Assembly (NCBI GenBank): GCA_016699575.1 | Contig: CP064979.1 | Coordinates: 3,286,001-3,350,000 of the forward strand | Source of the DNA: Flavobacteriales bacterium | Lineage (GTDB): Bacteria > Bacteroidota > Bacteroidia > Flavobacteriales_F > PHOS-HE28 | Length of the DNA stretch: 64,000 nt | Reading direction: 5' to 3' | Part shown: one piece after another, positions 58,370 to 64,000 of the stretch | Layout: the number at the start of each line of letters is the position of its first letter | How positions within the stretch are numbered: the first letter of the stretch is position 1 | Notes under the pieces: model-generated | The model's input: the letters and a program-made list of their open reading frames with translations, nothing else | The model's database searches: none | What the model was told of the DNA's origin: nothing | Made by a program: the position numbers and the translations under genes

Positions 58370-58760
58370 GTGAACACTTTAACCTCTCTCTCTCTCTAGG
58401 CTTGCTGCACTGATGGCCTTGGTTGTGGCCATGGCGTTGCCTGCCACGGCGCAGATCGATTTCACCAACGATACGGGTTGCCCGATATGGGTAAAGGTGA
58501 CGTATCGGATCGGCCCCAACTGTCCGGGCTCGACGCCTGAAATGACAGACTGCGTTTCTGTACCGGCCAATAGTCCGGCGCAATCGAACATTCCGCCGGG
58601 CCATATATTTCGTGGACTTGAGATATACTGCAGTTCAGGCTGCAATTCCTCTGTGGTTGGTCTCATTTCAAGCTGCACTGGTGGCTCCACCACGTTCACA
58701 TGCTGCTCAACGACCTTCACCTTCGAAGGAGATGTTGCTGGTGGGTTCAGGATCTACTGA
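58370..58760 (+). CDS. Small secreted cysteine-rich protein, likely phase-variable, currently out of frame
   Basis: From GTG 58370 the frame reads V-N-T-L-T-S-L-S-L then TAG (58397-58399) because of a (CT)7 run at 58384-58397. With 5 or 8 CT units the frame would join the downstream one and give a complete signal peptide (SRLAALMALVVAMALPATA before Q). As sequenced, only internal ATG 58413 gives the 115-residue protein, with a very short, uncharged signal. The mature part has eight cysteines and starts IDFTNDTGCPIWVKVTY. Family unknown. The next gene starts 2 nt after the stop, so the two are coupled. Confidence 0.65.
58384..58397 (+). repeat. (CT)7 dinucleotide tract in a coding start
   Basis: Seven perfect CT units in the signal-peptide codons of the small secreted gene. 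Such tracts change length by slipped-strand pairing. Confidence 0.95.
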
Positions 58761-58762
58761 TC

Positions 58763-60199
58763 ATGCGGTACTTGAAGTTGCTCCCCCTCAATGTGTTGTT
58801 GCTCGCGTCCATGCCAACGCATGGGCAATCCCGCAATGATCACTGGTTCTTGATGCGCGATGTATGGATGGACTTCAGCTCAGGTGGTCCGACGAACCAA
58901 GGAGGACTTGCGTCTCAGCCCGGCTATGCCGCCTCGCTCGCTTCACCGGCCGGAGCGCTGCTGTTGTACACCCCAGGGGACACGGTCTACAATGCATCTC
59001 AAGAGCCGGTAATAGGTACCGATGATGATATATTGGCTGACGGGGCTCAGGGCGCTCTCATGCTGCCTTGGCCGAACGACTCATCCAGAGTTGCTGTATT
59101 CGCTGTCAAGGGTAGTGCTGGTGGGTTAGGGGCCTACACGTTTTTCTTCGACGTTGACCTGACGATGAACGGGGGCGCTGGTGGCACCAACTACCCGCAA
59201 GCCATCGATTTCATGGAGCCCCCTGCATTGCCAGGGGGGAAGATGACCGGTATACCGCACGCCAACGGCACCGATTATTGGGTGCTGGTGCATGAGCGCG
59301 ATACGGATGGCTACCACGCCTATCATCTCGACCCGTCCGGACTGGATACCGTGCCGGTGATCTCCAATACCGGAGCGGTGCATGGCCCCAGCTACGATCG
59401 CGGGTGCATGGTGGCATCGTACGATGGAAGCCTTCTGGCGATGACAGCCTATGTGGTCAGTGACACAAGTCTGGTGGATATCCTTTCGTTCAACGATGCC
59501 ACAGGCGAGGTGAGCGCGATCTGCTCATTGCCGGGTTTGCAGTTCGCGCAAGGCGTCGAGTTTTCCCCTGGCGGCACCAAGCTCTACGTTACCGACCAGT
59601 TCTACACGGGCTTCAGCATCATGCAGCAACTCTGGCAATACGATCTGTCCTCCCTGGACTGTGCTGGCATCCGCAACAGCAAAACGTTGATCCGCGAGGA
59701 CAGCAGTCTATATGGGAACATTTCCGCGTTGAAAGTCCTCGCCCAAGGCCCCGATGGCAAGATCTACTACCGGCACTTCTGGAAGCATAACTACCTGGGG
59801 GTGGTGAACGACCCGGACGAAAGCGGTGTTGCGTGCAACTACGTACAGGACGGATACCTCACCCTGAACGATACGTTGCTGAGCATCACCAACCAGTGTA
59901 AACGCTACCACGACAGCGAAATGCCATGGACCTTGGGCGTGCGCGAAGAGCCCGGCCCCGAGCGCGCGCAGGTGTGGCCCGTGCCCATGCGCACCGAAGG
60001 CTGGCTGCGACTTGCCCCGGGCCACGTGTTCGATGCGCTGCTGTGGACCGATGCCATGGGCCGCACCGTGCGGCGCACCACCACCACACCGGTGAACGGC
60101 CTTGCGCTGCAACCCGAAGGCCTCGCCCCGGGCGTGTACACCCTGCGCGCCCTGCGCCAAGGTGTTGTGATAGGCGTTGGTTCGGTGGTGAAGGAGTAG
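58763..60199 (+). CDS. T9SS-secreted propeller protein
   Basis: 478 residues. Signal peptide LLPLNVLLLASMPTHG. Mature part has propeller-like blades (DHWFLMRDVWMDFSSG, FAQGVEFSPGGTKLYVTDQF, KVLAQGPDGKIYYRHF) as seen in many Bacteroidota surface proteins. The end (QVWPVPMRTEGWLRLAPG ... LAPGVYTLRALRQG) is a type A sorting domain. Located 2 nt after the cysteine-rich gene, which suggests joint expression and perhaps a shared complex. Confidence 0.8.
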   Translation: MRYLKLLPLNVLLLASMPTHGQSRNDHWFLMRDVWMDFSSGGPTNQGGLASQPGYAASLASPAGALLLYTPGDTVYNASQEPVIGTDDDILADGAQGALMLPWPNDSSRVAVFAVKGSAGGLGAYTFFFDVDLTMNGGAGGTNYPQAIDFMEPPALPGGKMTGIPHANGTDYWVLVHERDTDGYHAYHLDPSGLDTVPVISNTGAVHGPSYDRGCMVASYDGSLLAMTAYVVSDTSLVDILSFNDATGEVSAICSLPGLQFAQGVEFSPGGTKLYVTDQFYTGFSIMQQLWQYDLSSLDCAGIRNSKTLIREDSSLYGNISALKVLAQGPDGKIYYRHFWKHNYLGVVNDPDESGVACNYVQDGYLTLNDTLLSITNQCKRYHDSEMPWTLGVREEPGPERAQVWPVPMRTEGWLRLAPGHVFDALLWTDAMGRTVRRTTTTPVNGLALQPEGLAPGVYTLRALRQGVVIGVGSVVKE

Positions 60200-60205
60200 C
60201 CTAGC

Positions 60206-62824
60206 TCAATACAACAGTTCCCCGTCGTTCCTGATCGGCCAGGTGCGGTCGTATTTCATGTCCTTCAGGATGCTCGCCTTCACGTTGATGCGGAAGCCGA
60301 AGCTCTGGCGGATGCCGATGGGCACTACGTTGAAGTTGAACTCCCAGCAGTGCAGGTCCCAATACAGGTTGAGGCTGGTGGGCGTCCATTCACCGGCGGT
60401 GATGTCGTAGCCGCTCTGCGCGCCCAGCTTCCAGTACTTGAAGACGGTGATGTCGCCGTTGAAGAGCACGCTCTGGCGATCGGTCTCGGTGTAGGTGCCC
60501 TGCTTCCACGCGCGGCCGATGTCGTACGTGTAGTTGACGGCCAATCGCCACGGCATGCTGAAGTCGATGCGTGCGCCCTTGCTCGGGTCGCTCTCGCCCA
60601 CTATGCTCGGTGAACCACCGCCGCCGTATCGTTTGCTCTTCAGCTCGAAGCCCACGGCCGCGCTGGCGCTGGTGAGGCGCGCGAGGCTGCCGTAAAGCTC
60701 CTTGTGGCTCTTGTCGAAGCGCGTGCCGTTGGTGTCCACCGCGTAAGGGTCGAAAACGGCGCTCGCGTTCACGTTGATGAGGTTGAAGAAGCTGGTGCGC
60801 AGTTGCGTGCTGAAGGGGCTCCAATTGATGGAGTCCTTCATCAGGTCGTAGCCCGTGCCGATGCCGAGGAAGTCGAGCAACTTGATCTTCTTCGTGGCGT
60901 CGTTGCTGCCGTCGGCGGCGGGTATCGTGTCGCGCGCACTGCGCTGCACTTTGGCTTCCAGGTTCTGCTGCAGGCTCATGGTCACCAGCCCACTGGCGCC
61001 GTCGGCCGGTGCGCCGTAGATGCCGATGCTGAACGGGTTGTAGATCCCCTGCGCGCCGTTCTCGCCAAAGGGTCCAACAACAGCTGTGCTCTGATCGGGC
61101 CGGTAGCTGAGGCCCACGGTAGGCGTGATGACGTGGCGGATGGCCTTCACCTTGCCACCGCGGAAGTTGTACTGCCCGTAAAGTTTGCTGGTCACATCGG
61201 TGCGAGCGTTCCACTCGAAGGCATTGGCGAAGCCCGGCACAGTGTCGATGAGCACCGTGTCGAGATCGGCGATGTAGGTGCGGCGCTGCGTCTCGAAATA
61301 CATGCGGTCCACGGCGTTCAGCGCTGGGTTGATGGTGAAGAACTTCGTCTTGAAACTAGTGCTGGCACCGGCGGTGTGGCGGATGCCGTTGCGGAAGTCG
61401 CCCACCAGCCGGTTCATGTTGCTGAAGCTCAACTGGTCCTCCGTGGTACGCAGCTGGTTGTCGAAGTTCATGGCATAGGTGACGCCGATGCGCTCGTACC
61501 AGCGCTCCTCGCCAATGGCATCGGCGGGTCGCAGCAGGATGCCGGGGAACACGCGTTGCAGGTTGAAGTTGATGCTGGGCAGGGTGATGTTGAACTCGCG
61601 GGTGAGCGTGTTCTGGTTGTGCGTGGCGTTCACGCTTGCGGTGAAGGGCCGACCGGGCCACAAGCGCGTCCACCCCAAGTTGCTCTGGAAGGTGTTGCTC
61701 AGGTAGTCGGTCTGGCTGCTGTTGAGGTTGTTGGTGAAGCTGTTGCTGCTACCGAGGTTCAACTGCGCGTTGAAGCGGTTGCGCAGGCTGGCGCGGCTGT
61801 CCACGGTGTGCGTCCAGCGCAGGAAATAGGTGCGGTCGCGGCTGAACGTGGTGAACTCCGGATCTCCGTTGAGCTTGGTGTTGTGCGTAAGGTCCAGCGT
61901 GCCGCCGTAGCGGTAGCGCTGTTTGTAGCGCAGTACGCCGCGCGCGCCCCAACTGCCCCGGGTGTAGATGTCACCGGTGAGCTGCAGATCGGCCTTGGCG
62001 CCGAGGGGCGTGTACACGCCACCGTTCAGGAAGAAGTAGCCGAAGGCATCGCTGTAGCCATAGGAGGGAAGCAGGATGCCGGTGGTGCCGCGCGGTTTGT
62101 TGGGCACCAGCGCGAACGGGATGGCGATGGGCGTGGGCACAGGACCAATGCGCATGTAGGCCGGCCCCACAATGATCTTGTCCTCGGGGATCACCATCAT
62201 CTTGCTCACACGGAAGCCGTAGTGCGGTTTCTCGCGGTCGCAGGTGGTGAGCATGCCACCGCGGCTGTGCACTTCCTTGTTCGCGTGCAGCTTGCTGCGC
62301 TTGCTGCCCACGTAGGCTTCTTCCTCCTTGGTGCGCGCCTCGCGGATGTATCCGCGCTGCGTGCGGAAGTTGTACCGAAGGCTATCGGCCCGAACGGTAT
62401 TGCTCCCTTGGGTAAAGCGCGGAAGACCGGCAATGGCGGCCGTGTCCCGCGGGCCGCTGGGCATGGTATCCGGGAAGGCCTGCACCGTTTCCTGTTGGAA
62501 GTCGTAGATGATGCGGTCGGCTTCCAGCGTTATGTCATCGTACTTCACGGTGGCCTTGCCGTAGAGGTACACCCGCATGGCCTGCAGGTCGTACCGGATG
62601 CTGTCCACCGCGCTGTACCGCACCTCGTGGTCGAGGCCGCCCGCTTGGGCGGTGTCGGCAACGGCGGTGCTGTCGCGGCCTGCCGTTTGTCCATGTACCG
62701 GTGCGCTCACCAGCGTCCACGCTAACAGGAACGTGATGAAAAGTGCAGGGAACCCACGCCGATCGTCGGAAACAGCCCGGGTAGCTTCGCGCCCGTTGGA
62801 AAAGAAAGCTGGGACTGTGGGCAT
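60206..62824 (-). CDS. lptD: LPS-assembly outer membrane protein LptD (OstA/Imp)
   Basis: 872 residues. Signal peptide (FPALFITFLLAWTLVSAPVHG). The N-terminal beta-jellyroll carries RVYLYGKATVKYDDITLEADRI, typical of the OstA periplasmic domain that receives LPS. From about residue 250 a large beta-barrel follows (GYSDAFGYFFLNGGVYTPLG ... FGFRINVKASILKDMKY). Inserts LPS in the outer leaflet with LptE. ATG at 62824 lies 8 nt after a TACTTTTCG box; divergent from the amidase gene. Its stop is 6 nt from the stop of the T9SS gene. Confidence 0.9.
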   Translation of the reverse strand: MPTVPAFFSNGREATRAVSDDRRGFPALFITFLLAWTLVSAPVHGQTAGRDSTAVADTAQAGGLDHEVRYSAVDSIRYDLQAMRVYLYGKATVKYDDITLEADRIIYDFQQETVQAFPDTMPSGPRDTAAIAGLPRFTQGSNTVRADSLRYNFRTQRGYIREARTKEEEAYVGSKRSKLHANKEVHSRGGMLTTCDREKPHYGFRVSKMMVIPEDKIIVGPAYMRIGPVPTPIAIPFALVPNKPRGTTGILLPSYGYSDAFGYFFLNGGVYTPLGAKADLQLTGDIYTRGSWGARGVLRYKQRYRYGGTLDLTHNTKLNGDPEFTTFSRDRTYFLRWTHTVDSRASLRNRFNAQLNLGSSNSFTNNLNSSQTDYLSNTFQSNLGWTRLWPGRPFTASVNATHNQNTLTREFNITLPSINFNLQRVFPGILLRPADAIGEERWYERIGVTYAMNFDNQLRTTEDQLSFSNMNRLVGDFRNGIRHTAGASTSFKTKFFTINPALNAVDRMYFETQRRTYIADLDTVLIDTVPGFANAFEWNARTDVTSKLYGQYNFRGGKVKAIRHVITPTVGLSYRPDQSTAVVGPFGENGAQGIYNPFSIGIYGAPADGASGLVTMSLQQNLEAKVQRSARDTIPAADGSNDATKKIKLLDFLGIGTGYDLMKDSINWSPFSTQLRTSFFNLINVNASAVFDPYAVDTNGTRFDKSHKELYGSLARLTSASAAVGFELKSKRYGGGGSPSIVGESDPSKGARIDFSMPWRLAVNYTYDIGRAWKQGTYTETDRQSVLFNGDITVFKYWKLGAQSGYDITAGEWTPTSLNLYWDLHCWEFNFNVVPIGIRQSFGFRINVKASILKDMKYDRTWPIRNDGELLY

Positions 62825-63006
62825 CAACGGCGCGAAAAGTAAGTGGCACCTGGCGGGCGGGCTTTCCCGTGCGTTGTGGCGGGCTTCATCTCAAGGGGGT
62901 TACGCCGCGTATGCCATCCTGAACGGGCTGCTGCTGCATCGTGCGGTGCCCCCCAACGGCAGCGCGTTACCACGGCTCGCACTGCCCAAGGTCTTTGCTC
63001 GTGTGG

Positions 63007-63046
63007 CGTCACTGCGAGGAGGGACGACGAAGCAGTCCAGCCGCAC
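63007..63046. repeat. Interspersed repeat at the amidase start
   Basis: gtcactgcgaggagggacga followed by cgaagcagtccagc, a full-length-style copy of the widespread GTCATTGCGAGGAGnGACGACGAAGC-type repeat, related to 10561-10641. It overlaps the expected signal-peptide codons of the amidase gene. Confidence 0.75.
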
Positions 63047-63086
63047 GCTGAACTGCATCCTCTTCGCCCTGGCCACCTCAACCGCC

Positions 63087-64000
63087 ATGCCGCAAGCGGA
63101 CCACGGGATGAACGACCCGACGAAAGTCGACGTGGTGGTCATCGACCCTGGCCACGGCGGCAAGGACCCGGGCAACATCGGCACCGGCCGTTACAAGACC
63201 ACCGAGAAGCACGTGGCCCTCAACGTGAGCAAGCTGGTGGGGAAATACATCCAGGATGCCTACCCGGACGTGAAGGTGATCTATACCCGCGAGGACGACC
63301 GCTTCATCGAGCTCAAGGAGCGCTGCGAGATCGCCAACCGGGCCAAAGCCGATGTCTTCATCAGCATCCACTGCAACGCCAACGATAACCACGACCCGCA
63401 CGGCACCGAGACCTTCGTGATGGGCCTGCACAAGACCGAGGCGAACCTGAAGACCGCGCAGCGCGAGAACAGCGCCATCCTGATGGAGGCCGATCATGAG
63501 CTGAAGTACGAAGGCTTCGACCCGAAAGACCCGGAAAGCGTGATAGGCCTGAGCATAAGGCAGAATGCCCACCTCATGCAAAGCACCAAGTTCGCCGATC
63601 TGATCGAAACACAATTCAAGGAGCGCGTGGGCCGGAATGCCAGAGGTGTAAAGCAAGCCGGCTTCATCGTCATCAGCTACACCACCATGCCTGCCGTGCT
63701 GGTGGAACTTGGCTTCCTCACCAACGACAAGGAGGAGGACTTCCTGCAAGGCGACCAAGGACAGGAGTACATGGCCAGCGCCATTTACCGGGCGTTCAAG
63801 GAATACAAGGCCACCATCGAAGGTACCGACGTGGCCATGGAGCCGGTCGTGAAACCCGACACCACGACGGCCCCGGTCAATAAGGAGGGCGAAAAGGAGG
63901 ACAAGCCGGAGCCGGTGGCCACGAAGACCGACGAAAGTGGTGTGCGCTTCAAGGTGCAGATCGCCGTGAGCAAGAAGAAGATCAAATGCGAGCCGAAGAA
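63087..64000 (+). CDS. N-acetylmuramoyl-L-alanine amidase, 3'-truncated
   Basis: Amidase_3 domain that cleaves the amide between muramic acid and the stem peptide. VVVIDPGHGGKDPGNIG includes the first zinc ligand His, a Glu ligand is in TTEKHVALNVSKL, SIHCNAN holds the third, and VELGFLTNDKEE carries the catalytic Glu. After about residue 245 comes an acidic linker (KEGEKEDKPEPVATK) and VRFKVQIAVSKKKI, probably the start of a SPOR-like domain cut by the window edge. The in-frame hydrophobic segment before ATG 63087 (LNCILFALATSTA) looks like a signal peptide but has no clear start; the upstream codons come from the repeat. Start uncertain. Confidence 0.85.
   Translation, partial: MPQADHGMNDPTKVDVVVIDPGHGGKDPGNIGTGRYKTTEKHVALNVSKLVGKYIQDAYPDVKVIYTREDDRFIELKERCEIANRAKADVFISIHCNANDNHDPHGTETFVMGLHKTEANLKTAQRENSAILMEADHELKYEGFDPKDPESVIGLSIRQNAHLMQSTKFADLIETQFKERVGRNARGVKQAGFIVISYTTMPAVLVELGFLTNDKEEDFLQGDQGQEYMASAIYRAFKEYKATIEGTDVAMEPVVKPDTTTAPVNKEGEKEDKPEPVATKTDESGVRFKVQIAVSKKKIKCEPK

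Noticed and set aside
60704..62725. Long plus-strand open frame of 673 codons
   Set aside because: Antisense shadow of lptD with no recognisable protein features.
62843..63388. Plus-strand frame of 181 codons
   Set aside because: It is out of frame with the amidase, whose zinc-binding motifs are in the other plus-strand frame.
1..64000. tRNA genes and complete insertion sequences
   Set aside because: I looked for tRNA TPsiC-loop words and transposase motifs in gaps and found none that could be supported.

Overview
The window looks like a chromosome segment of a high-GC member of the Bacteroidota, probably Flavobacteriales. Evidence: fused SecDF, a type III glutamine synthetase, a PorE-like OmpA/TPR/propeller protein, several secreted proteins with type IX secretion (T9SS) type A C-terminal sorting domains, the DUF2851/DUF6702/DUF4920 families, and Bacteroidota-style -7 promoter boxes (TAnnTTTG-like) in place of clear Shine-Dalgarno sites. 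I cannot name a genus. Layout. 0-16 kb is mostly housekeeping on the plus strand: secDF (cut by the left edge), tatA/B, glnN, the PorE-like protein, purM, prfA-pyrF, a DUF2851-PspC pair, a carotenoid-desaturase-like oxidoreductase, an RmlD-like reductase and an ECF sigma factor. 16-19.7 kb is a minus-strand run (DUF6702, Clp-N protein, endonuclease III, lipid A-type acyltransferase, desaturase). 19.8-28.4 kb holds a delta-60 T9SS protein, an M1 peptidase, a lipoprotein, a lipid kinase/sulfatase pair and a WG-repeat protein. 28.4-29.7 kb is a nest of palindromic MITE-like repeats around a four-helix-bundle gene, followed by a fused alpha/beta 2-oxoacid dehydrogenase E1. 31.7-37 kb is accessory DNA: a ParE-like toxin-antitoxin pair, hypothetical proteins, a putative metallopeptidase, HicAB, a B1 metallo-beta-lactamase, separated by related intergenic repeats. 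36.8-52.1 kb mixes conserved genes (D-Ala-D-Ala dipeptidase, secG, desaturase, RNase P RNA, DUF4920, PAP2, VOC, DinB, pabA) with large secreted proteins. 51.8-57.4 kb is an ABC/HlyD/TolC export operon with a divergent TetR regulator. 57.4-64 kb ends with an SdiA-regulated-like protein, a small cysteine-rich secreted protein with a (CT)7 tract, a T9SS protein, lptD, and an N-acetylmuramoyl-L-alanine amidase cut by the right edge. The most unusual pattern is that accessory cargo sits directly behind a conserved gene and is followed by a second, truncated copy of that gene's 3' end. This is clear twice: E1 with the toxin-antitoxin pair (134 nt, about 93% identical copy) and the dipeptidase with a T9SS protein (131 nt, about 95%). 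An older, more diverged version occurs at pabA and a CutA-like gene, where the order CutA-like / TPR / pabA-3' fragment / CutA-like-3' fragment / T9SS / pabA reads as a tandem duplication of one locus carrying different cargo. This suggests cargo acquisition by integration through short gene-end homology. Other points: an OmpA-like peptidoglycan-binding domain inside SecDF, a toxin whose expected start codon is ATA, a possible phase-variable signal peptide, MITE-like elements with co-varying 24-bp inverted ends, and many promoter boxes only 3-8 nt from the start codon, suggesting leaderless transcripts. All functions are read from sequence only; no searches were run.
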